From Cephalotus follicularis (Eukaryota > Streptophyta > Magnoliopsida > Oxalidales > Cephalotaceae): a stretch of DNA of 64,000 nucleotides. Location of the stretch: contig BDDD01000921.1 in assembly GCA_001972305.1 (NCBI GenBank), forward strand, positions 270,624 to 334,623. The letters are read 5' to 3'. The notes under the pieces are model-generated. The model saw only the letters and a list, made by a program, of their open reading frames with translations, was not told the origin of the DNA and searched no databases. Numbering within the stretch: position 1 is the stretch's first letter; the number at the start of each line of letters is the position of its first letter. A program made the position numbers and the translations under genes. Shown here one piece after another: positions 12,453-24,252 of the stretch.

Positions 12453-13830
12453 TTCTGGGTTAAAATTCTGATACAGGCCCTGATTAGACCTTAAATTTAA
12501 TTTAATGAACCTGGACTCCATATAGGATGACTGTGATAGTCAATCCTGGACTTATATAATTACATTTCAGAATTTAAACAATGTGTATACTCCTTGTGAG
12601 AATTTACAAGAGTAACTAGAGTACACAATGACCTTATTGAACCATGGATTATTGTTGTGCTTACTGCTTTGCTGCATATGCTACTGTTATAATTAGTGTA
12701 TACTGCTAGGGTGTTCATTAACACTACTGTCCCTTATTTTCAAATGATTGAATCAACTAATGCTTTAAGCACAAATATGAAATCCTTACGATATTCAAAA
12801 TGGAAATGTATATTGTCAAATGATCACTGATTTTCCTCCAATGAGAGGCACTATTACTGTATTGAATATCGTTTGCCTCCTATGAGATGTACAATTACTG
12901 AATTGATAAATGTTTCTAAAGAAAGCAACCTTTATATTGCATACTATTGATATATGTAATATTTCTACTGAATTGATTGAATTGATTGTCTATGCTTCAT
13001 GTCGTTAGTCGAGTGATGGCAGAGGTCACTGACTACGGAGGTGATCCTATATGCCAGGAGTTGGCTAGAGTATCCACCAAACTTATCTGCCTTACAGATC
13101 TTAATTGTTAAATTGCCCGCTAACGCCGACAGTAAATGTTACCTTATCTATCATCTTCAGAGTGTAGGGTGATAGATAGGTGGTGCACAGTTTGTGCTAG
13201 GAGGTAGCGACATGTGACAGCCAACCACAGCATGAATTGATTGTACCCTTATGCGCTATTCTTGCATTGTATTATCTATGGACACTTGGCATGGTTGCTT
13301 ATATATTGGAATACTTAATTATGTTATTTTCAATATAAAATGTCATACATATTGCATTTATATATTCCTTAACATGCATTATCTTCCTACTTAGACAAGT
13401 GAGGACAATGGCTAACCCCTACAATTTCAGATTAAGCAAAGACGTATGGGATGTGCTGCTGAAGCTTGGAGAGCTTCTATTCTGCTCAAGGTTGTTATTT
13501 TTATGATGTACTGTATTTGTAATGAATGTTCACACTCCGTGTTGTTGTTTTACTTTCCTTATGTAAAAGGATAATTGTTGGATTGTACGAGCATGTAGTA
13601 TGGGTTGCGTGCGGATGACTTGATTTATGATCCAGACATGAATGCTTTCGCTTATTTATGAAATGCTGGATTATTATATTTATTTCTGATATCACCACAT
13701 ATGCTTGTCCTAAACGTAATTAAAAGGCGGGGTGTGACAACTACGGGACGGATTATTGATTGTATTGTATGAGACCATCGAGATGACCCATTCCTGACTT
13801 TCATTTCCGTCGTGAAATCCATGAATGATA

Positions 13831-14045
13831 GACCACAGTTTACCCCACATTGTGATACGGACCATACAAAAGAGCTTACCTCACATTGTGGTTGACCATT
13901 CTGTACCGTGCTTACCTCACATTGTGATGCGGACCATACAAAAGAGCTTACCTCCATTGTGATGCGACCATTATGTACAGAACATACCCCTCACCGTGGC
14001 GGGGACCATACAAAAGAGCTTACCCCACGCTGTGAGAGGACCAAT
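13831..14045 (+). repeat. Higher-order tandem repeat, 72-bp unit of two monomers (34+38 bp)
   Basis: GACCATACAAAAGAGCTTAC recurs at 13860, 13932 and 14004, exactly 72 bp apart. The variant GACCATT... lies between at 13894 and 13966. Each monomer ends with a CACATTGTG-like block. Single diverged monomers flank the array. It lies in LTR D just before the B' insertion. Confidence 0.85.
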
Positions 14046-14370
14046 ATAAATTATGAAATAAATGACATAGTTAGTGTTATCTCATTCCTCACACCTCCAC
14101 GACACCAAAAGTGCGTCGAGGGTGGGATGGACCCTATGGACTGATTGTCCCTATGATTGATGTGGATTGTTATATAGATTGTCTATAGGCCTATGGCCTT
14201 TAATGTGACATTAGGACTAGCTAAGTATACCACTGCTTAGGGACAGTTTGTAATATCCCGTTTCTATGCTGACATGTTTATTGTTGGATTATACCTTTTG
14301 ATTTATGCTATGGTTTGTGGACCTCTTTGATTTTTAGTTTGAATTTCTTTTTGTTTTCTGGGCACAAAGC

Positions 14371-14500
14371 ACCGACGCTCTTATTAGAACCGCCAACGCT
14401 TTGGGTGCGGTGAGGCACGTTGACGCCTAAACATGTGACATCGACGCATTTTGTATTTAAGTGCTTAACGCTTTAAGTAAACAGTCGACGATTTAGTCGG
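14371..14500. repeat. TCGA-core cluster 1, 5' LTR of B' (CG-flank flavour)
   Basis: Units such as ACCGACGCTC, CGCCAACGCT, CGTTGACGCC, CATCGACGCA and CAGTCGACGA, most degenerate. The matching cluster of the 3' LTR is at 21671-21810. Confidence 0.7.
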
Positions 14501-15240
14501 CTTTCCATACCCGTTTGGACGGTGACATGTTTAAGGAAAAAGGGGTTTTTGCCATTTTTGTTGATCTGATTTTCCTTCTTTGTTGAAACCGAATCTGCAT
14601 GAAAGGAAACATATCAGTTGCGCGATCTTTACCATTAATTTTACACGTTTTGTTGTTTTAAAAACTGATCACTACAATTCCTTGAAAATCGTCTGCACAT
14701 TTTTAACAAACATGAATAGCAACTTTGCAAGCCTTTTTCTGCATCATTTTTGACGTCTTTTGAAGGTAATTTCTAAACAAAAGTTGTAGTTTGTACTATG
14801 TAGTTTCTATATCACCCTTTAATTTGTATTAAAACCGACTATAATTTAATTTCAAGCATGATTTAAGAGGCCTGTTGAAACTAATTTTCTGTTGTTCTTA
14901 ATTCGTTCACATATGAGACTTTTGTGCATATTTTGTTTCACTGATATTCTGATCAAATAAATTCTGCTATAGATACGTATATGTTATTGTTTTATACCCT
15001 GGACCAAGAAAATCATATTATAGTTCATGATTTAGTAAAATATTCTAAAACCATGTTTTGAAATGAACATGCTATGCAAAACTTGTTATTTCCACGATCG
15101 TGTGTTTATTATTACCATACTGATAGTTACAAACTCATATGACATGTTTTTAAAGTCTGTTTATTGCTACTATAACTTCTGTATATGAAAAATCTGAGTT
15201 GTTCATGGATTTGAAACTGTTTTCTGCAACTGGTACTGTG

Positions 15241-15370
15241 TGTTCGACGCAAACCGTCGACACTTGTATTTTAAGCGTCGCCGCTTTGTACTGTTGTGTG
15301 CTGTGGTCAGTCGACGCTTTATCCTTTTGTGTAATGAAACCATCGACGCCTAGGAACAAACTGTCGACGC
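15241..15370. repeat. TCGA-core cluster 2, 5' LTR of B' (CG-flank flavour)
   Basis: Cores at 15245, 15258, 15279, 15312, 15344 and 15365; intervals 13, 21, 33, 32 and 21 bp. The best units are GTCGACGCTT and TGTCGACGCTT. The 3' LTR copy is at 22551-22682. Confidence 0.8.
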
Positions 15371-16759
15371 TTTCTCTGGCAGTTTTGATAATTGCTACTT
15401 TTTATGTTATGTGATGTTTGGGCTTACATGTTTAGGTCTTAATATCGTTCGTGGTGGAGTTTGGGACACTCTAGGGTGCTTTTGTTTGATATTTGCGTTT
15501 ATTAAGATTTTTTGACTTGCTAAGGTACGAATTCTTCGATTCTTGGATATTCCTTCGGTTAAAATTAAATAAAGTCAATTTTTACTGTTATATCATTTTT
15601 GAACGGATTTATGCTATTATCATTATGTTCCTGGTTTATTCAGAATAAATTCATATTTGATACGAATATTCTCGTTTTGATAATAATCTTATTGAAATGA
15701 ATTTTAGTATTGTTACATTGGATATTGGTTTTGATATGCATGTTTTTCACTATCAAAAATATATTATACTTTCGGAGTAAGTTAACTTTAGACACAGTTA
15801 AGATTTTGTTTTCAGATAAGATCAGAAATTGTTTAGAAATTTATGAAAATTGTGTTAGAATCAAACAAAGTTTTAGCATAATAACATACAGAGAAAAATC
15901 GTACCTATGAGGTATCATAGGCATGTTCTTTGGCACGAAGGACATGACACTTACCGTGGCGGTATGATTGGTCTACGGCGTCTCTTTTAAATATGTATCC
16001 TGAGGCTAGGATATGAATCCTTTTGAGGCGTATGAGTATACTCTAGTTATTGTCAGAGTTCATAAATTCAGTATTGGGATTGTTTGTGTAGTGTCATACA
16101 CGACTTTTCCGTCAGAGCATGTGCGCCTCGCGAACCACTTGCACATATATATGTATGTATGTCAGAATTCTCTATTATGGAATTATGAAATCAGACAATG
16201 TTTTGAATTATGATGTTTTTCGTAAAGTTATGATGATTTTTGTAACTGCTCATTTTTAAATATTCTGCTTTACATCTTAAAGAATATTTACTATGTTACC
16301 TTACTGAAATTTTTTTTAGTTCAAGATATTTTCTTTACCGTTCACTGTTTTACTTCCTTATCCGTACTGAGGTTTGCTCAGCCGCGTTTTTGTTTCTATG
16401 CGGTAGGTTTTCAGGAGCATGGGGGAAACGTGTGATGAGAGTTACCCTTTGGTCAGAGGATCGTCTAGGAGCTGATTTATTATGTTTTCAGTAGTTTTGG
16501 TCATATTTTGGGCCAACATCGAACTAGTTTCGTCTTAAAATAGTTTTGACTATTTCAGATTATGGTTTTTGTTCGGGTTATGTTTCGGTTCATGAGTTGT
16601 TAAAGTTTTTAGACTCTGTTTAACATCAGTTTCGTTATAAGTTATCTCTTTAGACCACAACATCCGTTTCGCATCAGTAAACTGGTTAGATATCTTGCTA
16701 TGTTTTAGTTTGGTATTATGACCTGTAAGGACTCCCACCATCGGGGGTGTTACAGATTG

Positions 16760-16770
16760 TGGTATCAGAG
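16760..16770 (+). other. Primer binding site of B'
   Basis: TGGTATCAGAG matches the complement of the 3' end of plant initiator tRNA-Met, the usual primer of this group. It lies five bases after the LTR end. Confidence 0.9.
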
Positions 16771-16927
16771 AGATGAGTTTTGTTTCCTTAGAAGACCTAA
16801 CTAGGTTTGACCTATGAGATTGGGTAGACACTGGGTTAGGACTTCTTCGTTATGATCTTTTGATATGTATTTCGTTGTGACCTTCTGACTCTTTTGCCTT
16901 TATCTTGTCTTGGATTTTGTTGCGTAG

Positions 16928-18202
16928 ATGGCACGAACAAGGAACACCCCTCAGAGAACCGAACCAGTTGTGGCTCAAGATGGAGCAAGAAATGAGCCTA
17001 CGATTGACAAAATGGTTAGACAGGCTGTGGCTCAGGAAGTGAATCGAGTAATGTAGCAGCAACAAAATCATGAGCAAGGTCGCCGAGAGCAAGTAGCTGA
17101 GGAGAATGTACCCGTTGATGCTCATGTAGCTAGGGGAGCTGTGGACCATCCTGATAATCCAGTTTATGTATGGCTAGAAAGGTTCCAAAAACAGAGACTG
17201 CGATCCTTTACTTCGGCGCCAACAGCAGTGGAGGCTGAGCATTGGATTGCTCATTTGGAGAAGATTTTCGATGTGCTTGAATGCGGCGATAATCAAAAGG
17301 TTAAGTTGGCAGCATATAAGCTGGAGGGCGATGCCCAGACATGGTGGAAGACCTTGAAGACAGCTAAGGGTGGAGGTTTTGTCGAGACTTTGTCTTGGTC
17401 TGATTTTTGTGAGATCTTTTATCAGCAGTATTTTCCCACTGCTGATAAAGAGGCTTATGCAAGGGAGTTTTTGATGACCAGACAGAAGGAAGGTGAATGT
17501 GTTACCGAGTTTTTATCCCAATTTACCAGGTTGGCGGGTTTTGCAGGACCTGCAGCGGGGTGAGCAACGGAGCAGGCTGAAAAGTTTAAATGGAAGTTGC
17601 ATTACCAGCTTAGGGGTAAGCTGATTAACTCGAGGTTCGCTAACGTTTCAGAGGTTGCAAACGCTGCGAAGAACATAGAAATGGAAAGGTTGGACTTTCA
17701 GGCTGCTCGTTTAGAAGGAGAAAAGAAGAGAAATAGGGGCGATTCTCAGGGCCAAAACTTGGGGCAGCAGGGTAAGGGCCGGAATGGTAAGAAGCAAAAG
17801 AAAAATAATAACTGAGGAGGGGGACAGTCTGGAAACGATCAAAGGAAGAATGAAGGAGCTACTGGTGGGGCTAACCCCAATGTTCAGATTGCACAATGCG
17901 AGACTTGTGGGAAGAGGCATCCGGTTGGGACTTGTTACAAGGCTTCGGGGGCATGCTTTATGTGCGGACAGTAGGGCCATCATTTTATGGATTGCTCAGA
18001 CCCTCGAGCAAAGGAGAGGAAAGGTAATGGTGGAGACGCGGGACAACACAATGTAGGTGGCCGAGTTTTTTCTTTGACTACTCATCAGGCAGCGAGTGCT
18101 CCAGGTACTGTTTCGGGTTATGTCTCTGTTTGTTGTCGTGTGGCTTATGTTTTGTATAATACTGGATCGACTCACTCGGTAGTAGCGAGATCTTTTGTTT
18201 GA
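16928..18202 (+). pseudogene. B' gag and protease start (broken)
   Basis: The ATG at 16928 lies 157 bases after the PBS. One frame gives a gypsy Gag: the retrotransposon gag domain (about 17150-17560, with a TWW and FYQQYFP stretch), a basic region, a zinc knuckle (CFMCG...GHHFMDC) and the start of an aspartic protease. Breaks in the same frame: TAG at 17054 (Gln position), TGA at 17561, TGA at 17813, TAG at 17972 inside the zinc knuckle, and TGA at 18200. At 18158 the protease active-site triad reads NTG instead of DTG, so the catalytic Asp is lost. Gag packages the RNA and protease would mature the polyprotein; neither could work here. Confidence 0.88.
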
Positions 18203-21200
18203 CATCTTGGGGTGCCATATCTATCTCTGGATCCAGCTTTGGTTCTTTCAACCCCTATGGGGACATCTGTGTGATATTTGAATGTTTTCGTGCTTGTCCT
18301 ATCGCTTTTGATGATCGTGTTCGAGATGCGGATCTTTTTCCGATAGATATGTATGACTTCGACATGATTCTTGGCATGGATTGGTTAGATCACCATCGTG
18401 CCACGATTGACTGTCACACTCGGAGGGTTCTATTTGGGGATGTGGATAGGCCTGATTTTTTTTATCCGGGTTCACAGCCGAGAAAAGAAGTTAAGATTAT
18501 TTCTGCTTTAAAGGCCCGAAAGTTGGTAGCTAAGGGTGTTGAGGGTTACCTAGCTATTGTAAAAGACGTCTCTAAGGATGAGCCTCGGCTTGAGGACTAT
18601 CTGGTTGTTAGAGAATTTTCAGATGTGTTTCCGGAGGAGTTACCAGGTTTGCCACCGCAACGGGAAGTGGAGTTTACCATTGAGCTCATTCCCAAAGCGG
18701 CACTAATATCTAAAGCACCTTACAGAATGGCACTGTTAGAATTGCAAGAACTGAAGGAGCAATTGCAAGAATTATTGGATCGGAGTTTTAGCCGTCCTAG
18801 TGTTTCACCGTGGGGAGCTCCGGTTCTTTCTGTCGGGAAGAAGGATGGGTCTATGAGGTTGTGCATAGACTACAAAGAACTGAACAGGATTACTATCAGA
18901 AATAAATACCCTTTGCCTAGGATTGATGACCTTTTTGATCAACTCGGAGGTGCACGGTATTTTTCTAAGATCGATTTGAGATCTGGTTATCATCAGTTAC
19001 GGGTGAAAGATGAGGACATAGCTAAGGCTGCTTTTCGTACACGATACGGACATTATGAATTTCTGGTGATGCCTTTTGGACTTACAAATGCACCAGCAGT
19101 CTTTATGGATCTGATGAATTGGGTGTTTCATGAATACTTGGACAAGTTTGTGATTGTGTTCATTGATGACATCCTTGTGTATTCCAAGTCAAGAGAAGAA
19201 CATGAAGCTCAACTTCGTATAGTGCTGAGTGTTTTGAGAAAGAATCAGCTTTATGCGAAGTTTTCAAAATGTGAATTCTGGTTGGAGCAGGTGACATTTT
19301 TAGGCCATGTGGTTACAACAGATGGTATTAGTGTGGATCCTACTAAGGTTGAGGCTATTACCAAATGGCCGAGGCCTACTACAGTGAGGAAAGTTAGAAG
19401 CTTTTTGGGTCTGGCTGGCTACTATAGGCGATTTGTGGAAGGCTTCTCCTCCATAGCCTTGCCACTGACACAAATTTTAAAAAAAGGAGCCAAATTTGTG
19501 TGGAACGAAGAAAGGGAAGCAAGTTTTGAGAAATTGAAGAACTGTCTGGTGTCTGCACCAATTCTTCGATTACCATCTGGGTCAGGGGGATACCAGATTT
19601 ATAGCGATGCTTCCAAGAAGGGTTTGGGATGTGTTCTTATGCAGCACGGTCATGTGATAGCTTATGCTTCGAGACAGTTGAAGCCTTATGAACTGAACTA
19701 CCCTACACATGATCTGGAGTTAGCAGCTGTCATTTTTGTGTTAAAGATCTGGAGGCACTATTTGTATGGAGAAACTTGTGATGTTTTCACTGATCACAAG
19801 AGTCTCAAGTACATCTTCACGCAAAAGGAGTTGAACATGCAACAGAGGAGATGGTTGGAGCTTTTGAAGGACTATGACCTAAATATTCAGTACCACCCCG
19901 ATAAAGCAAATGTGGTAGCTGATGCTTTGAGTAGAAAGAGTTCTGGAAGTGTAGCGGCTTTGCTTACTCAGCCTCAGTTGATAGCAGATATGAAGCGTTT
20001 CAATTTGAATTTGTTTGTTCGGGGTTCTGGAGGTTATATGGCTAGTATGAGTATAGAGCCTACCCTTATATCTCGGATTAAGGCGGCTCAGAGTGATGAT
20101 GGTGCACTATGGGCCTTAGTCCAGAATGTTGATGAGGGTAAACAGTCAGAGTTCCGTGTGGATGAACAAGGAGTGATCTGGTTGGGTAGTCGATTGTGTG
20201 TGTCGGCAGATACTACTATCAGAGATGTTGTTTTGTCAGAGGCACACAGTTCTCCGTTCTCTATACATCCAGGTTCTACAAAAATGTATAGGGACTTGAA
20301 GCAGAATTTCTGGTGGAATGGAATGAAGAGGGATGTGGCAGAGTATGTTGGAAGGTGTTTGATCTGTCAGCATGTTAAGATCGAGCACCAACGAGCCAGT
20401 GGTTTGTTACAGCCCTTGGAGGTTCCAGTTTTGAAATGGGAGAGCATAGCAACGGACTCTGTTACAGGATTGGCAAGGACGTTCAAGAGAAATGATACCA
20501 TCTGTGTAGTAGTGGATCGTTTGTCTAAATCAACACATTTCTTGGCTATCTGTGAGGACTTTTCTGTAGACCGGTTGGCAGAAGTTTTCCAGCAAGAGAT
20601 TGTGAGACTACATGGGACACCTGTATCCATTGTTTTGGATAGGGATCCTCGCTTCACGCCTAGATTTTGGAAGGGATTTCAGAAGGCTTGGGGAACACGG
20701 CTCAATTATAGTACAGCTTTTCACCCACAGACAAATGGACAGTCAGAGAGGACCATCCAGACTTTAGAGGACATGCTGAGGTCTTATGCATTAGAGTGGG
20801 CTGGAAACTGGGATGAGTATTTCAGCTGGGTGGAGTTCGCATATAATAATAGTTGGCATGCCAGCATTCGGATGGCTCCATTTGAGGCACTGTATGGGAG
20901 AAAATGTCGATCTCCGACATGTTGGGATGAGGTCGGAGAGAGAGTCATCGAAGGACCTGAGCTAGTTCGGACAACTACGGAAAAAGTGACTGTAGCTAGG
21001 GAAAGACTGAAAGCAGCTCAATCCCGATAGAAGAGTTATGCAGACAAACATCAGAGGGAATTGGAATTTAGAGTTGGTGAACACGTATTTCTAAAAGTTT
21101 CACCATGGAAAGGAGTTCGAAGGTTTGCACTGAAGGGGAAGTTGAGTCCATGGTTTATTGGACCATTTGAAATTCTTGAAAAGGTTGGAGCGGTTGCTTA

Positions 21201-21490
21201 CCGGTTAGCTTTGCCTCCACAGTTATCTCATGTCCATAATGTGTTCCATGTGTCTTTATTGAGGGGTTACCAGTACCATCCCTTGCACGTGGTTCACTAC
21301 ATTTGATCGCATTCGTGAGGACTTGACTTGTGATGAGGAGGCTGAGGCTATTTTGGACAGACAGGAGAGAATTAATCGTAGTAAAACCATACCTTTTGTA
21401 AAAGTCTTGTGGAAGAATCATCCCGAAAGCGAAGCTACTTGGGAGTTGGAGGAGCATATTCGAGAGGAATATCCTCGCCCGTTTGAATAA
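18199..21490 (+). pseudogene. B' pol: RT, RNase H, integrase, chromodomain (near intact)
   Basis: An open frame runs 18199-21030 (943 codons), shifted by one relative to gag. Order: protease C-terminus (MILGMDWL), RT with [12 protein letters not shown] and [10 protein letters not shown] (catalytic Asp residues kept), RNase H ([19 protein letters not shown]), the integrase zinc domain ([11 protein letters not shown]...CLICQ), then the core with Asp in ATDSVTGL, Asp in VLDRDPRFT and Glu in [15 protein letters not shown] at 21028 (Gln position) ends it. The frame resumes to 21306, then a frameshift near 21290 leads into the chromodomain (VLWKNHPESEATWE) ending at 21490. The RT and integrase cores look intact on inspection. 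Confidence 0.92.
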
Positions 21491-21530
21491 GGTATGTGTA
21501 TGGTTGTGATTTCGGGACGAAATCCTTTTT

Positions 21531-21543
21531 AAGGGGGGGTGGA
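21531..21543 (+). other. Polypurine tract of B'
   Basis: AAGGGGGGGTGGA directly precedes the 3' LTR. Confidence 0.9.
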
Positions 21544-24078
21544 TGTAATATCTCGTTTCTATACTGACATGTTTATATGTTTATTGTTGGATTATACCTT
21601 TTGATTTACGCTATGGTTTGTGGACCTCTTTGATTTTTAGTTTGAATATCTTTTTGTTTTCTGGGCACAAAGCGCAGACGCTCTTATTAGAACCGCCGAT
21701 GCTTTGGGTGCTGTGAGACACGTTGATGCCTAAACATGTGACATCGACGCGTTTTGTATTTAATTGCTTAACTGTCAATGCTTTAAGTAAATAGTCGACG
21801 CTTTAGTCGGCTTTCGATACCAGTTTGGATGGTGACATGTTTAAGGAAAAAGGGGTTTTTGCCATTTTTGTTGATCTGATTTTCCTTCTTTGTTGAAACC
21901 GAATCTACATGAAAGGAAACTTATTAGTTGCGCGATCTATACCATTAATTTTACACATTTTGTTGTTTTAAAAACTGATCACTACAATTCCTTGAAAATT
22001 GTCTGCACATTTTTAACAAACACGAACAGCAACTTTGCAAGCCTTTTTCTGCATCGTTTTTGACGTCTTTTGAAGGTAATTTCTAAATGAAAGTTGTGGG
22101 TTGTACTATGTAGTTTCTATATCACCCTTTAATTTGTATTAAAACCGACTATAATTTAATTTCAAGCATTATTTAAGAGGCCTGTTGAAACTAATTTTCT
22201 GTTGTTCTTAATTCGTTCAGATATGAGATTTTTGTGCATATTTTGTTTTACTGACATTCTGATCAAATAAATTCTGCTATAGATACGTATATGTTATTGT
22301 TTTATAATCTGGACCAAGAAAATCAGATTATAGTTCATGATTTTTTAAAATATTCTAAAACCATGTTTTGAAATGAACATGCTATGCAAAACTTGTTATT
22401 TCCACGACCCTGTGTTTATTATTACCATACTGCTAGTTACAAACTCATATGACATGTTTTTAAAGTTTGTTTATTGCTACTATAACTTCTGTATATGGAA
22501 CATCTGAGTTGTTCATAGATTTGAAACTGTTTTCTGCAACTGGTACTGTGTGTTCGACGCAAACCGTCGACGCTTGTATTTTAAGCGTCGTTGCTTTGTA
22601 CTATTGTGTGCTGTGGTCAGTCGACGCTTCATCCTTTTGTGTAATGAAACCGTCGACGCCTAGGAACAAACTGTCGACGCTTTCTCTTGCAGTTTTGATA
22701 ATTGCTACTTTTTATGTTATGTGATGTTTGGGCTTATATGTTTAGGTCTTAATATCGTTCGTGGTGGAGTTTAGGACACTCTAGGGTGCTTTTGTTTGAT
22801 ATTCATGTTTATTAAGATTTTTCGACTTGCTAAGGTACGGATTCTTCGATTCTTGGATGTTCCTTTGGTTAAAATTAAATAAAGTCAATTTTTACTGTTA
22901 TATCATTTTTGAGCGGATTTATGCTATTATCATTATGCTCCTGGTTTATTTGGAATAAATTCATATTTGATACGGATATTCTCGTTTTGATAATAATCTT
23001 ATTGAAATGAATTTTAGTATTGTTACATTGGATATTGGTTTTGATATGCATGTTTTTCACTGTCAAAAATATATTATATAAACATGGCTTCCACTTTCGG
23101 AATATGTTAACTTCAGATACAGTTAAGATTTTGTTTTCAGATAAGATCAGAAATTGTTTAGAAATTTATTAAAATTGTTTTAGAATTAAACAAAGTTTTA
23201 GCATATAACATACAGAGAAAAACCCTACCTATTAGGTATCATAGTCATGTTCTTTGGCACGGAGGACATGACACTTACCGTCGCGGTGTGATTGGTCTAC
23301 GACGTCTCTTTTAAATATGTATCCCGAGGCTAGGATATGGATCCTTTTGAGGCGTATGAGTATACTCTAGTTATTGTAAGAATTCAGAAATTCAGTATTG
23401 GGATTGTTTGTGTAGTGCCGTACACGACTTTTCCGTCAGAGCATGTCGGCCTCGCGAACCCCTTGCACATATATATGTATGTATGTCAGAATTCTCTATT
23501 ATGGAATTATGAAATCAGGCAATATTTTGAATTATGATGTTTTTTGTAAAGTTATGATGATTTTTGTAATTGCTCATTTTTAAATATTCTGCTTTACATC
23601 TTAAAGAATATTTACTATGTTACCTTACTGAAATTTTTTTTAGTTCAAGATATTTTGTTTACCGTTTACTGTTTTACTTCCTTATCCGTACTGAGGTTTG
23701 CTCAGCCGTGTTTTTGTTTCTATGCGGCAGGTTTTCATGAGCATGGGGGAAACGTGTGATGAGAGTTACCCTTTGGTCAGAGGATCGTCTAGGAGCTGAT
23801 TTATTATGTTTTCAGTAGTTTTGGTCATATTTTGGGCCAACATCAAACTAGTTTCGTCTTAAAATAGTTTTGACTATTTCAGATTATGGTTTTTGTTCTG
23901 GTTATGTTTTGGTTCATGAGTTGTTAAAGTTTTTAGACTCTGTTTAACATCAGTTTCGTTATAAGTTATCTTTTCAGACCACCACATTCGTTTTGCATCA
24001 GTAAACTTGTTAGATATCTTGTTATGTTTTAGTTTGGTATTATGACTTGTAAGGACTCCCACCATCGGGGGTGTTACA
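21544..24078 (+). repeat. 3' LTR of B'
   Basis: Runs from TGTAATATCTCGTTTC to GGGGGTGTTACA, 2535 bp. It is alignable along its length to 14249-16754 with short indels, for example extra bases near 21571 and near 23080. Palindrome clusters lie at 21671-21810 and 22551-22682, matching those of the 5' LTR. Confidence 0.95.
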
Positions 24079-24140
24079 CAGTTGGTATATGGAAGATGTC
24101 CACACTTGACATTCATGCACATAGCACGCCATACATACAC

Positions 24141-24252
24141 ATACTATGATACGATTATATTACATGATATACTATGATACGGTTGCATTACATGGCATAT
24201 CGCGATACGGTTACATTACATGACTTGTTGTTATACTGTTGCATTGCATGGC
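24141..24252 (+). repeat. 28-bp tandem repeat, four units, in LTR D
   Basis: Units start at 24141, 24169, 24197 and 24225 and share ...GATACGGTTRCATTACATG... . A looser GGTTATGGA-type microrepeat follows at about 24292-24400. Confidence 0.8.

Larger units (their letters stand above)
11042..13739 (+). mobile_element. Solo LTR of family C with TSD ACTAC
   Basis: A 2698-bp LTR from TGTAATAACCGC to GGGGTGTGACA. The target-site duplication ACTAC is present at 11037-11041 and 13740-13744. There is no internal region or PBS, so a full element was reduced by LTR-LTR recombination. It is inserted in LTR D. The first 1260 bp are alignable to the reverse copy at 1-1260. It carries two palindrome clusters and the block GTGAGGACAATGGCTAACCC near its 3' end, shared with LTR A. 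Confidence 0.93.
14249..16754 (+). repeat. 5' LTR of B'
   Basis: Runs from TGTAATATCCCGTTTC to GGGGGTGTTACA, 2506 bp, and is followed after five bases by the PBS. It is related to LTR B (5584-8517). It contains two palindrome clusters, 14371-14500 and 15241-15370. Confidence 0.95.
14249..24078 (+). mobile_element. Complete gypsy chromovirus B', nested in LTR D, TSD CAGTT
   Basis: A 9830-bp element with two LTRs (14249-16754 and 21544-24078), a PBS, gag-pol, a polypurine tract and the TSD CAGTT (14244-14248 and 24079-24083). Integrase followed by a chromodomain-like end places it among chromoviruses, probably of the Tekay/Del type by LTR size. In a 190-base stretch (14581-14770 against 21891-22080) I count 9 substitutions, 7 of them transitions, so the LTRs differ by roughly 5%. 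Gag, protease and the pol ends are broken, so it is not autonomous. Confidence 0.95.
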
